Made by a program: the position numbers and the translations under genes | Shown here: one piece after another, positions 35,753 to 47,190 of the stretch | Numbering within the stretch: the stretch's first letter is position 1 | Layout of the letters: every line of letters starts with the position of its first letter | Source of the DNA: Branchiostoma floridae | Taxonomy: Eukaryota; Chordata; Leptocardii; Amphioxiformes; Branchiostomatidae | Assembly (NCBI RefSeq): GCF_000003815.2 | Contig: NC_049984.1 | Coordinates: 4,404,927-4,468,926, forward strand | Direction: 5' to 3' | Length of the DNA stretch: 64,000 bases | The notes under the pieces: generated by a model | What the model saw: the letters and a program-made list of their open reading frames with translations, nothing else | Databases searched by the model: none | What the model was told of the DNA's origin: nothing

Positions 35753-36497
35753 TCACCGGAACGAGGTCTTTGTTAGTCGATGAACGGATCTCCGATGTGA
35801 TAGGGTCCTAACAAGTCTAATTCTATATGAAGTCCAGTACCTTTAAGAGTTGTTCACCAGCTTGAAATGTCCAGCCAGAATCGAAGAATCCTTTGCATAC
35901 CCGAAATCGCGACCCGCTCGAAACACACGTTGCCTCTTTGAAAGACTTCTGGCGTAGAAAATTGATCCTTTGCAAGAAAAGGAAGCAAATCTTCTAGTTC
36001 AAATTTCTGTGTAAAACACTTGATAAACACAGCTATCAATACACACTACTCTTTATGTACACAACTTGAAGGACTAAGAGAAAAATGACAAAAATTGTAA
36101 CATTTGTCTACGAAATCGACCAATTTGCCGCCATGATTTTTACCCAGAGTTCTAAGCGACTGGGACAACCCTTGACCTACGGAAAGATCCATCATTTTAG
36201 AGGGAGAATCGGATAACAGCATAAATTTATTTATAAAAATAAAAGTCCTAATTAACACAAAATTCAATTATCTTTATCTATAAACTATGTTATAACACTA
36301 TTTAATCACTATAGTATTAGTTTTACTTTTGTGTGTTGCGTAATTTACATATGGAGATCTTAGCTACCCTATCACAAAATAGAAACGTCCAATAACAACA
36401 TTCGAAAGTCCCCACCGGGATAAAAAAAACACCAAGCCATTCCCCTTCAAATCTTTCCTTTCAAAACCTGCCAAAACATCGTCCAAACCTCTCGCCG

Positions 36498-39400
36498 ATG
36501 GACTTCGACACCTGCCGGCTCGTTGCGGAGAGCTGGGCGGACTCCGCCGACTGTCCCTTCCGCCTGCTTTTCGCAGACGAGGCGGAGAAGACGCTGTTTT
36601 TCTCGGCTCCCCGGAACGAGTCGGTCTCGTTCTACGTGGTTTGTCCCGATTGTGAGGCTGAAAACAAATGGGTAAAAATCACGATTCTTCTTCGTAGATG
36701 TTTATGCTAATATCATACAATGATAATTTGGGGATTTGGTTTCATAATATTTTATAGAAAAGTTGTTTGGAGAGAATTAGCTAGAATGATTTGCATGAAA
36801 ATTTATGACATGACAAGTCAGACTGTTTTTAATTAGTTACGGACCAGGAAGTAAAATTTTCATGATTATCGTGTGGCACAAGAGAAAACACAAATCACTA
36901 CTTTTACCACTGTGCACGCTATGAGAGAGAAAGGCACCATCTACTTACATGTAGTGGAAACATTTACCAAACCTATAATATAACAGAGGAGGATAGAGCA
37001 GTGGACATTGTAACACTGGTGGTAATTCAAGACAACTTAGCTGATGATATAAACAAGAAGATGTCCCAGGGGTTGGCCAATTAGATTGAACCAACATCAA
37101 GATTTGCTAAGGAGAACTTGAGCAACAGTCCAGAAACATGAATGTGCAGAGTGCCAGAGAAGTACCGGAGAAAATTCAACAACTACGAAGCACCAAGGGT
37201 CCATGTCTACAATAGACGTAAAGCAATGACATCAACAACAGCAAAAATAGCATTATCATGGTGAAGAGGGGTTGCACCAGGTGGTTACAAACTACTAGTA
37301 TGTTCAATGATCAGGAAAGATTTGTATCAGTATTGTTCTGTTGATTAGACACATATGTAGGCCCCTTACACTGTAAAAAAAAGTCCTGTTGAGAACTCAT
37401 GTAAATGTACGTTTCTACAGAAACTTACTAACACACAGATACTATAATTCTGATCCCCCCCCACCCCAGCACGTCTGGAGTGACTCGGATACGTCCCTCC
37501 CCTGCCTGGCTGATGTACAAGACTTCGCCCAGTCCTGTCAGCAGAAGTCTCTGGTGGATGTGCTCAACAGGACTTCCAAAGCTCTCAAACCTGTAAGTCT
37601 GTATCTGTATCGATATAGCCGGTATAACCACCCTTAGTGTAACACACCAGCTTTTCAGGCACGCAGCACGGCAACAGCTGTTTATATTACACTGAACAAC
37701 CTGTCACACCTAACTTTTGCACTGTGCACATCTATCTGCTATGCACATCTGACGGAAATCTCACATGCACATATACATGAGATAAGAGAATTGGAGGTCT
37801 TCTTCTAGAAGAATCAAAGTCAAATCTTCCCAATAAGGGGACCTACCAATGAAAGCTGGTCTATGTGAACACAACTTCAAAAGCTCTAAAAGTTAGTAAA
37901 ACCTGTGAGTCTCACATGCACATGTCCTATTGGACAAGCCAAAATTCTCTTCACTCTTCAGATTTTTTGCATGTCAATTCTCAGTTGGGATATAAAGCCA
38001 CTTTTTACCAGATCTTGTCAGTGTCACTGTCGAAAGGTAGTAGCTGCTACCTGAATTGTCTGACCGTTTCAAAAATCATATCCAGTTGCTTGAGTAACTG
38101 CTTTTTGGTGTGTATCTTTACACCTTTTGCTCCTCCATCTCAGCTCCTAGGTGGTCCAGTTGATGATAATGAAGATGAAGGACTAGAGGATGATGAAGAT
38201 GATGTTGAGGATGATGAAGATGATGATGATGATGATGACCAGGAGTACTACACCATGGACGACCCAGATGCTGCTCCTGAAACAGCTCCCACCTCCTGTA
38301 ACACCTGTGCAGCACAGAATGGGTGAGCTTCTTTTACATGTTATTCAATTGTTGTTCTTCTTCTTCATTATTACGTGCTTAACCTCATCAGGCTGAGGGC
38401 TCCAAGCATGGTACGTAAGACGTACACAAGACTAAATTTGATCCACTCACACCGAGAAGTACCCCTGCTACTCTTTTCAATAACTTATAAGTGTGACAGG
38501 TTTTTCTACGTGTGTGGGGTGTGGCTCTCCCCAAACATGGAAATTGTTTAGATATCATTGTAGAATTTTTCATTGAAGGGAAACTTTGTTTTGGTTCCTT
38601 TTCTTCTTCCCTTTTTCTTCTTCTCCAAACAAATAAGGTAAATGAATATGTATTACTATTAGACAGCTGTCAAAATGGTTACTGGTAAAGTAGCATGCAC
38701 CGTGTGATATGAATTACATGTTGCAGCAAGTGGCAGGACAAAGCTGGAGGTGCTGGTCACCATAGATATGAATATGTAAACATTGCCTGAGAACAGTTGT
38801 TTGTTTGGCTTAACAAGTTGAAGGTCAACAGTATGTATTTGCTTTCATTTCACTGAATTATTTGTGATATCATTTGTTGCATAAGATATCTGTACAACAT
38901 ATTTCGGGCTTACGAATAAAGAATACTACATGGTGACATGCTAGTGATTCAAACCGAAAACCTCTAGATGCTAAGACCCTAGACACAAGACAATTTCACA
39001 ATTGTTCTTATTTGTGTTCTTTAGCGAGGAAGAAGAAGAAGATGGTGTTGAGGAGAGCAGTTACAAGACAAGTGGTGCCAGTTCAGTAGCCATCCACAGA
39101 CTCATCATGGGTAAGATTATATTGTGCGCAACAAGAATGAATACATCTGTTTAATTGAGGTTTTCAATGACTAACATGCTTCTTGCTTAATTCGTCCAAC
39201 TAGTTTTTCTAAGATAATGATGAACAATTTATCTACCACTCCATACAGAGAAGAAGTCAAACCCTTCAAATAGGTCCATTATAGTCTTTAGACATAGATT
39301 TACAAAGATGTAATTTCCCTGCTAATTTATCTAGTGCTGGTTAACCTTTATTTGAGGGGTAGCCTTTATCCATTGTTTTTGAAAACAGTTCAGGGATATC

Positions 39401-42400
39401 AAGTTGACCCACAATGGCTTCAAATTGCAATATTATCAATACATGGAAATATTAAAAAGATTTCATTTTACACCATCGTCTGTCGAGTTGATACCCTGTT
39501 TTTATTATAATTTTAAAGGCAACAACTGATATAGGTTACCCTTACCCCGCGGATAAAGGTGAACTAGTGTTAAAATATGTTTCGTTTACCATCTTTGTTA
39601 GGTAAACAAATCTATTAACTGCTGCTTTGCTTTGTTTGCAATTAGCCTTCAGGCATGGTCTTGGAATAGAGTTATTATTGGTGCAGCTATAGAACCTGAC
39701 TTAACTTTTCTTTCTCCGAACGTTCAGATCTGAAGAACATGAAGAAAACAAAAGGCAAGTTTGGAGTGGAGGGTGTTCCTAGAGGGGTGAGTTATACATA
39801 GATGAATACTTTGTGCATCGACTTATTACCTTTGCCTAGAAGGATATGTTTTCGGTGCCATGTTTGTGTGTGCTTGTTTGTTTGTTCGTTTGTTTTTTGA
39901 TAACATAACTTAAGCTGTGGATGGATCCTTTTGATGTTTGTTATGTGGGTGGGGTTTGGAAAAATGGAGGTCAATTTCAATGCTTAACTTACAGCTTTCT
40001 TTTGTTCTGTACATGCTATGGTTGTGAATTTTAGTGGTACATGTAGATATCCTTTTGTTAGAAACAACTGCATAAGAAGAGAGGCGCAAGCTTAGGCGAT
40101 ATGTTTTTAGAAAATTGAGTTTAGGGATAGGAAGTTACATGAAATGTTCACCCCTCATTCTAGTCTCATTTTTAAACTTGATCTCTTCTTATTTGCAGGA
40201 TAACCTGTTTCTATGGGTAAGTGCTGTTATCATTTTACTATACTGTATTTTTTAAACACAAAACTGTAATAACATCAATGTTGATGGTTTCTTTACTAAC
40301 ACAATAAATAAAAAAATATTTAGCACTTGTACAGCATTTTAATTTCAGCATATGCGCAGTGTCATGTTGTTCTATTCTATATCCATTCAAATCTAATTTT
40401 CTTGCAATTGGAAGATTCAATCTACATGTTTTAATCTTTTAATTTAATATCTGTTACAGGATGTGAAGCTGACCAATATTGACCCAAAATGTCCGCTAGG
40501 AAAAGACTTACAACAGTATGCAAAACAGCACCAAGAAGAGGTAAGGTTTCTGGGCAAGTTATTTTCTAGTTATAATTTGTGTATTGAGCATACATATGAC
40601 AACAATTGCCCTTTTAAATACATTGTATAACAATGAGACAGCATTATTACCAGCGCCACGTAGCTACAGTGTGGAATAGTACCAGTCAGTACTGCCCTGA
40701 GGAAGGTGACAGACGGTCATCGAAACGTCGGCTGTGATGTTATGTCTTGGTTGTGACTAGATCCATAGCCTGAATAAAGAGACTTTTTTTACACAACCAC
40801 TGCTTTATTTCCACTGACATCTCTATAAACAGTACACCAATTTCTGTGATACAGTGCAGTCAGAATTGCCCTGAGGAAGACAGAAGGTGACAGATGGTCA
40901 CTGCAATGTCTTTGGAAAATAAAGCAGTGGCTGTGTAAAAAGATTCTCTTTATTCAGTGACGTACCAGCTTGATTAAACTATTTATGGATGTTCCATAGC
41001 CCGTGATAAAAATGGAGATGAAGTTCCCGCCGGACTACCCCATGGCGCCCCCCTTCGTCAGAGTGCTGAAGCCCAGGTTCAAGTTCCTGACAGGTCATGT
41101 GACCATCGGGGGCAGCATCTGCATGGAGATGTTAACCAGGTCAGGGTGGCGGCCAACCAATGACATTGAGGTAGATGATAATATCTTTATGTTCAAATTT
41201 CCTGTGTGTTGGAATAACCATATAGTGTGCCAGTGGTTAGGCCATACCAATTTCATTTTTTGGTTCACAGACGAGAAAAAAAAGAATTTCAAAACTAGAG
41301 TTCGGCGACCTCATACCTCCATGAAAATTTAGAGCTTTCGTAACTTTCATGCAATTGACTAACACATTAACATAATTCATGCATGGTTTTGTTCATCATT
41401 GACTAACGTACACATGTCACAGTTATAAAATTCCCATTATTAATCATAAAGCGGTTTTGCAATTTTTACATAAATTATGCAAATAAGTTCCTCATTACCA
41501 TATTTGGTATCTGCTTATATTCCACCTATCGTAATTAACATGTGTTACATGTATTGAGGTCCAGTTATTGAAAACAATGGAACTATACAATTTCCTCATT
41601 AATTATGCAAATTAAGTCCTCATTTGCATAACATGTATATCATTATGAACATCTTTGCCTAAGCTACCCGCATGCCTAAAATGCAGGCAATCCATCGTTT
41701 CTTTCTGCAGTTATCCTCTTTGGAGTGTCTTGACAAAAACACCCATGCAGTTCCACAATTAAATGTTAGGGGGCTGAAACTTGCCCCACTTTTTCATGAC
41801 ACCAAAAGCTATCTACCACAAAAATATCAAGACCATAGCATGTCTGGAACAAGAGATACATTGAAAAAAAATGCAATGATAGAATATTCTCATTAATTAT
41901 GCAAATGTACTCCTGTTTTGCATAATTAGTATCTTATCTTGTAAAACATTGTCTAAGGTACCTACATGCCAAAAATGATGAAAATCCGTTGTTCCCTTCT
42001 TGAGTTATCGTCTTCAGAAGTTTTTGACAAAAATGCCCCTGCTTTCCCAAAACTAGACGCTAGGGGGCCCAAACTTATGTCACTTATTTCTGAGCACAAG
42101 AGCTATCTAAAACTTAAAAATCGTGACCATAGCTTGCTCAGAACACGAGATAGCAAACCCGGAAGTTGTGCTGCAGTACCAAGGGAAGCCGCTAGGGGGA
42201 CCAAAATCTAATCATTTCCAGCTTTCATCACACCCTACCAACACACCAAGTATGAAACCAATCCACCAAGCCGTTCTTGAGTTATTTTGTTTACACACAG
42301 ACACACACAAACACAGGGTAAAATATAACCTCCATGAAATTTCATGGAGGTAAATATGCTTAACCCAAAAAAGCAATAAAAACAAAGCCACAGGACCAGG

Positions 42401-42884
42401 TTTATGCCTTGGTGCACTCAGTTTTATGGAGTGATACATGGTTGTGTAAATATAGTCTCTTTATTCAATTACTGTCATACTCTTTCTCATAAGTGCTAAA
42501 CAGAGAAGCAGTAGCACTCTACCAGCTACGTTATTGCTGCTGTGTTGTAAAACATTTCAAACCTTTGTATTTTATCACTCTATACTGGTACAGTTTCGGG
42601 CAGCGATTCACATCTTGCCAGTCTTGGGCCACACAGCCAGGGCTTGTTCACTGGCAGTACATGTTGCTGCTGTGTTTTAACACAATCATGTACAAATGTA
42701 CATTTTGTGCATTTCAAACATTTGTATTTTACTCCCTCTTCCTCAGAGTATACTGGTACAGATTCGGGCAGAGATTCTATCCGACAACAATGCCAGACTA
42801 GACAAGAACCCCAACTGGGAGTACACAGAGAGCGAGGCCAAGACAGCATTCCATAGGATGGTCAACAGATACGGGTGGGAATAA
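36498..42884 (+). CDS. UBE2Q-like ubiquitin-conjugating enzyme (E2), nine exons
   Basis: Exons: 36498-36671, 37470-37592, 38144-38322, 39025-39110, 39728-39786, 40199-40216, 40460-40540, 41000-41170 and 42747-42884. All have GT-AG borders and the phases join into 342 residues ending YGWE. Family E2s carry activated ubiquitin on a cysteine and pass it to substrates or E3s. The N-terminal part (about 1-99) has CPDC and no clear domain. Residues about 106-133 are almost purely acidic. The UBC fold covers about 185-342, with FPPDYPMAPPFVRVLKPRF and the active-site block GHVTIGGSICMEMLT, Cys281. As in other UBE2Q proteins, the usual HPN tripeptide is absent. The wording around the active site is nearer to the non-vertebrate UBE2Q type than to human UBE2Q2 or UBE2QL1, so I give no symbol. 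The start is the first ATG in a frame that opens the conserved exon 1. Confidence is high for the E2 half and moderate for exons 1-3. Confidence 0.93.
36672..37469. other. intron 1 of the UBE2Q-like gene
   Basis: Spans the donor GTAAAA after codon 58 and the acceptor CCCCACCCCAG. Nothing else recognised inside. Confidence 0.8.
38020..38115 (+). repeat. dispersed CCAGTTGC-type repeat in intron 2
   Basis: Contains TCAAAAATCATATCCAGTTG and GAGTAACTGCTTTTTGG, truncated about 30 bp before the acceptor of exon 3. Confidence 0.7.
38155..38245 (+). repeat. GAT/GAA-rich coding repeat
   Basis: Imperfect GAT/GAA triplets inside exon 3 encode the acidic stretch (DDNEDEGLEDDEDD and onward). Such runs vary in length between alleles. 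The antisense histidine-rich frame is a shadow. Confidence 0.85.
38600..38770 (+). repeat. dispersed repeat in intron 3
   Basis: Matches 22010-22180 in the order AGACAGCTGTCA..GGTTACTGG, GTAGCA, AGCAAGTGGCAGGACA, CTGGTCAC. Confidence 0.6.
39326..39573. mobile_element. MITE in intron 4, TA-flanked family
   Basis: The right end GGATAAAGGTGAACTAGTGT matches 48523-48540 closely; the left end (GGTTAACCTTTATTTGAGGGG) is diverged. The interior is self-complementary like the other copies. Confidence 0.7.
40199..40216 (+). other. 18-nt microexon (exon 6) of the UBE2Q-like gene
   Basis: GATAACCTGTTTCTATGG between TTTGCAG and GTAAGT encodes DNLFLW in phase 0. It lies at the start of the UBC fold, where family members read 'xxLFxWxVKL', so it is needed for the domain. 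Confidence 0.9.
40685..40960. repeat. inverted-repeat element in intron 7
   Basis: 40773-40809 and 40918-40954 are near-exact inverses (AATAAAGAGACTTT... / ...AGATTCTCTTTATT). GCCCTGAGGAAG with GGTGACAGA(C/T)GGTCA occurs twice directly, near 40691 and 40868. The element ends about 40 bp before the acceptor of exon 8. A related fragment lies near 42430-42470. Confidence 0.75.
41296..42355 (+). repeat. long interspersed repeat in intron 8
   Basis: Begins with TAGAGTTCGGCGACCTCATA, shared with 18728, and ends near CCTCCATGAAATTTCATGGAGG, a small palindrome. Internally a module with CATGCC(T/A)AAAATG, CTTGAGTTATC-like, TAGGGGGC and AACACGAGATA-like words is repeated about three times. Two similar 74-81 codon frames are copies of that module, not genes. 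Confidence 0.7.
42541..42620 (+). pseudogene. ghost copy of the start of UBE2Q-like exon 9
   Basis: CATTTCAAACCTTTGTATTT, then TATACTGGTACAGTTTCGGG and CAGCGATTC, match the intron end and first codons of true exon 9 at 42708-42778. The acceptor is destroyed (CTCTATAC instead of CTCAGAGTATAC), so it should not splice. GTTGCTGCTGTGTT-like words precede both copies. Confidence 0.8.
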
Positions 42885-42889
42885 CCACC

Positions 42890-44935
42890 TTACAAGCAAG
42901 ACATTCCCGTAAATGTTTAAGGATCTATGTGTAGTGGTAGGATTATTAAAGTAGAGATATTTGATGATGAAGTAAACATATTCTAGCCTGAGTGCCATTC
43001 CCTGTAGTGACCATGGTTAGCAAGCGAAAGGATTGAGCCAGTGGTCACTAGGGGGGATAGTACTCATATATAACTAAACATATTTGTTGTTTAAAGAGGG
43101 GAAAATGAATTTTATTTTGTTGCACAGTACAGTAAATACGCAGATGGTATCACTGTAAGAAAATCTTATTTGGCATAGGAAACTACCGGGTACATGTAGG
43201 TCGACGGCATGTGCTTCTTTAGGTTGATTAAATCAGGCTATTAGGATTAGCACTGGTTCTCTAGGCACTTGGTGGTAAGTACCTGTTAGTCGTGGGAATC
43301 AGGCACTCCGTATGCAACCAATGATATCAACTGACATTTCACAATTCCAGAGTTTGAGCTTATGGTTTCTCTCTCTATCTCTCTCTATCTATTTTTATAT
43401 CATGGCGAGGGAGGATACTTCCAGGAACACACCATTACATGCCCAGGATGGGTCTTGCCATATTTCGTGACATTGTACATGTATAACAAGCAGCTGGTGT
43501 ATAAGACTAAGGAGGTTAGCCTCCATGGTGAAAAGAAAAGTTTTTGTAGCATTAAGACTAAACTGCAGTTCCAACATGTGTAGATAGATGTCACTGTTGA
43601 AGCTGTGCAACCATTCCACCTGTATTAGAGCCTACAAGCATATTTAGACTCTTTAGACTTTAGATTCCTATAACCTCTGCAGTTGGTGACAACTTTGTGG
43701 CAATTTCTGTGTCATTACAGCAAAATCTATCTTGTTTTCCATCGTTTTCAGTTGGTCCTTGTTATGCATGTTTACTTTAGTTTTTCCAGATGTATTGTAA
43801 TCTTCTGAATACTTAGTGCACAGCTTGCTTAAGGCTTAGACTTGTCACATGGTTCTACACAATGATTAATGAATGACTTTGGAACCTATTTAGGAACATT
43901 GTTGCATTCATGATCTATCATCTCCTGTTTTACACAACTAGTTTTTTTTTACCAACAAGTTTTTTTACTAACAAATATCAGGCCGTAATGTAGCCTGCAG
44001 TGCTATTGCTTTCTGCATGGTGGCATCACAGCTGTTGTACCAAATGTTACTTAGTTTGTATCCCCCTCATCTTCATTTAAATTTCCAAATAGCCACAAAA
44101 GTGAGTTCATGAACAAGTACAAGGAAAGCATGATATCGCCATAGAAATGAGCTTTCATGACTTTCTGATGTTGTCTTCGTTAAGACATCAATACTGCTTA
44201 ACTAGGCATATTTGTGATGTAACCCTTACTACAGGGGTTGATGTCAATGTGAACGTTTTGCAAATGGAATTGTGATTTTCAATCTCTGTTGCTGAAAAAT
44301 GCTGCGACATATTTGACATTGTAAATTTGCTTGAACCTCCATATATGTTCTGAAGAAATGTAACTGTTGCAAAGAATATTTTTGTATCATTTATTCCGAT
44401 CATTCCGCATGTATTCAGGACATTCCTTGTTGGAGTTTCTGAAGCCACTGTTTTACAAAAGTACAAAAGTCTAGAGAGATACATATCCTACATTATAAGA
44501 TTCTAATATGTAACAAAGTTATAAAGAGTATAGTGCACAGTGTATGGATGCTATACGTATACAGAGATACAGTGTAATATTACATATGCTACATCATACA
44601 TTCCATAGGAAATAGAAAGTAAGTTCTAATGCCCACAGTTGTATAGACTTATAAGAATAAATAAAGGGAGAAACGGAAATGAAATTGTTTTTGTGCAATT
44701 TCTACATATTGTAGTGACCAATGGTTTCTTAGGATCCAGATATAGACACTCAAATATGTGTGAGAAAGTAACAGACTACAGTAAACAGCAATCATCAGCA
44801 ATCATTAAATTCACAACTAGGAAAACGTCCGTTTACATCATCAACTACAGAAATCAATCTTTATTCAAATCAACATACAACTTTAAATTATTGGTACATT
44901 GATGGTCACTTTCTTATACATGTACAGCCATATAA
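42890..44935. other. 3' flank of UBE2Q-like gene and intergenic region
   Basis: ATTAAA near 42945 is a possible polyadenylation signal for the UBE2Q-like gene. A GGTTAGCAAGCGAAAGGATT word near 43015 resembles the foldback at 63545. No exon recognised. Confidence 0.4.
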
Positions 44936-45162
44936 ATAGCATCATAACGTTCCTTTGGCAAATTGTACATTGACTCTGAAGAGTAGCCTAAATGGAACTA
45001 GCCGTTCCTACTTTTCCTGAAGAAGTCTACGCACTACTAGTACTACTGCTAAGTCTACATACTCTACACTACTCTAAATCTAAGATAATAGGACACCACC
45101 ATGGTCAAACAACATAGAATGTAAACCACTTATTGTAAGAAGTGTGCAACAAATGTTCTGTG

Positions 45163-45808
45163 TCATATTTTACAAGTACACGTTCCTTGTCGGGAAATCT
45201 GTCCATCTTGTGCTGAAGGCTCGCTCAGTTTTATACCACTCTCGAAGCTGTTGTCCTCTAGTATTGATTCAGCAAGTTTGGTGAACATTTCCTCTACTCC
45301 TGAGCACGTTTTGGCAGAGACTCTGAACGTCCCTACGACGTCCAGCGGACATGTTCTGGTGTACATTTGTACTTCCTCTTCAGAAACTATGTCTGCTGAA
45401 TCTGGGATGAGATCCGTTTTGTTTCCTGGAGGGAAGGGAGAAAATGGTACAGTACAAATTGGTGGAAACAAATCATGTCCATGTTGTATTCCAATATGAC
45501 GACATATACAGCAAGAGGGATAGAGTTTAGCATTAGACATGTTACAGCCCTTGTTGCAGTCCAAAAGTCTGCCAAGAGGAAGCACTATTTGCCCTCAAGT
45601 CATACTATACATTCATATATGTAACATTAGGTGAGCGCGTATGTAACTACATTGTATAACGCTAGTTCACCTTTATCCAAGGGGTAACCTATATCCATTG
45701 TTTTTAATAACAGTGCATTTAGGGATATATAAGTCAACAACTGTGGTTTCAAACTGCAATATTTTGAACATGCACATTTTATTGCAATTCAAAATCACTG
45801 TGTGTGTG

Positions 45809-45843
<35 letters not shown>

Positions 45844-46095
45844 GTGTATGCATATGTGTGTGTATGTCAGGTTATCCTGTAGACATTGTACCTATGTATA
45901 CTAGTACCTACCAACAATAAATGCCTTTACTCTGTTATTCCGTAACGTTACACTGGGGACCCATGTTGACTCCAAGTTTTCAAAAGTTTCCCTGTCCGTC
46001 ACATCATACACCAGAAGAACACCGACGGCCTTGCGGTAATAGTTCTCTGTCAGAGACAACATCCGCTCCACCCCTGCTGTGTCCCATAGGGAGAC
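45163..46095 (-). CDS. Rab-like GTPase exons 2-3, downstream copy without own exon 1
   Basis: Exon 2A is 45912-46095 (184 nt) and exon 3A 45163-45425 (263 nt), both with good splice borders. They encode the switch II to C-terminal half of a small GTPase: WDTAGVERM (the usual catalytic Gln is Val), NKTD, VSAKT, and the tail ending GTCTCKI. There is no ATG exon with a P-loop between this pair and the upstream copy. They could be used as alternative last exons with exon 1 at 50137-50346 (218 residues), or be a decaying duplicate. The frame is intact, and many of the exon 2 differences from copy B are silent, which argues for use or for recent origin. Confidence 0.8.
45657..45797. mobile_element. 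truncated MITE in duplication unit 1
   Basis: Left end TAACGCTAGTTCACCTTTAT with AAGGGGTAACCTATATCC. The right end is missing, replaced by the TG microsatellite. The same truncated copy lies at 47696-47835, so it predates the duplication. Confidence 0.7.
45799..45866. repeat. TG microsatellite
   Basis: (TG)n of about 65 bp in the intron between exons 3A and 2A. The matching site in unit 2 (near 47832) has only a few repeats. Confidence 0.95.
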
Positions 46096-47190
46096 CTTTG
46101 TCAAACAAAAATACAAGAAAATAAACTTTTCAACATGTTAACAGAATACACTATAACTTAATGCAGAGTTATCATTACAGACATAAGTATTTTGTTACAG
46201 TACTTATTGGTGTATGGTATTTATGCAATGCACTTTCAGCTGTTGAAAGAAATACAGTATTCAACATTATCCTGCTGTATCTATGTATGTCAGGCAAAAA
46301 ACAAAGATACAAGAATAACTTTTAAAAAGAACGCCAAAATACATAATTGTCATTACAGACTATTACATACAGTTAGTATACTTATGTACTTGTATACTAT
46401 ACTCTAAAGTATAGAAGATATTGTATCACTTTCCAGTGCTTTGCTTCAAATTGAACTCTTAATCACGCATATAATCATATATCTCTGATAGCAACAAAGG
46501 GATTTGTCATCGAAAAAGGTCTTGGCATTAAAAACTTAGATGTCACTTGTCACTCATTCATAAATTGATTCTTAACTTTCATTCTAAAAACTTCTATATT
46601 GCGATTGCTTAGACTTCTAATGGGAAATCAATTAAAAGTAACATTACATTGAAAAGCATATGACATATATTACAAAAATATGATCTTAGATACAATACCA
46701 AGGTCATTTATTCCCATATCTTACAAAATGTTTGAATAATCATAAAACGTTTTGCTTTGTCCAACATTTTCTATCTGCATGTATGATACAAATGATTCTA
46801 CTTTGTATTACTTCCTCTCCAACAAAATGCAGCTTGCATAGAGATAAACTTTTCTCATTGCATGTAGCCTCACATCTGTTTTTCTCACAGCAAAATCAAT
46901 AAATCCATGAAACCCTATTTATTTTAACATCATTCGCACACTGACTATCTATGGCCAGATGAACAAGCATCATAACGTTCCTTTGGCGAATTGTACATTG
47001 ACTCTGAAGAGTAGCCTAAATGGAACTAGCCGTTCCTACTTTTCCTGAAGAAGTCTACGCACTACTAGTACTACTGCTAAGTCTACATACTCTACACTAC
47101 TCTAAATCTAAGATAATAGGACACCACCATGGTCAAACAACATAGAATGTAAACCACTTATTGTAAGAAGTGTGCAACAAATGTTCTGTG

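Larger units (their letters stand above)
44939..46950. repeat. segmental duplication, unit 1
   Basis: Collinear with 46967-49085 over about 2 kb, including GTTCCTTTGGC, both GTPase exons and the flanking AT-rich sequence through TTTTCTCACAGCAAAATCAA. Divergence is low in exons and moderate between them. Confidence 0.95.

Noticed and set aside
38118-38315. Histidine-rich antisense frame
   Set aside because: Shadow of the GAT/GAA coding repeat in exon 3.
41003-41332. 109-codon frame as a stand-alone E2 gene
   Set aside because: It is exon 8 read through its donor at 41171 into the intron; the true protein continues at 42747.
41672-42211. Two similar 74-81 residue proteins
   Set aside because: They are two copies of a module of the intronic repeat; the similarity is the DNA repeat.
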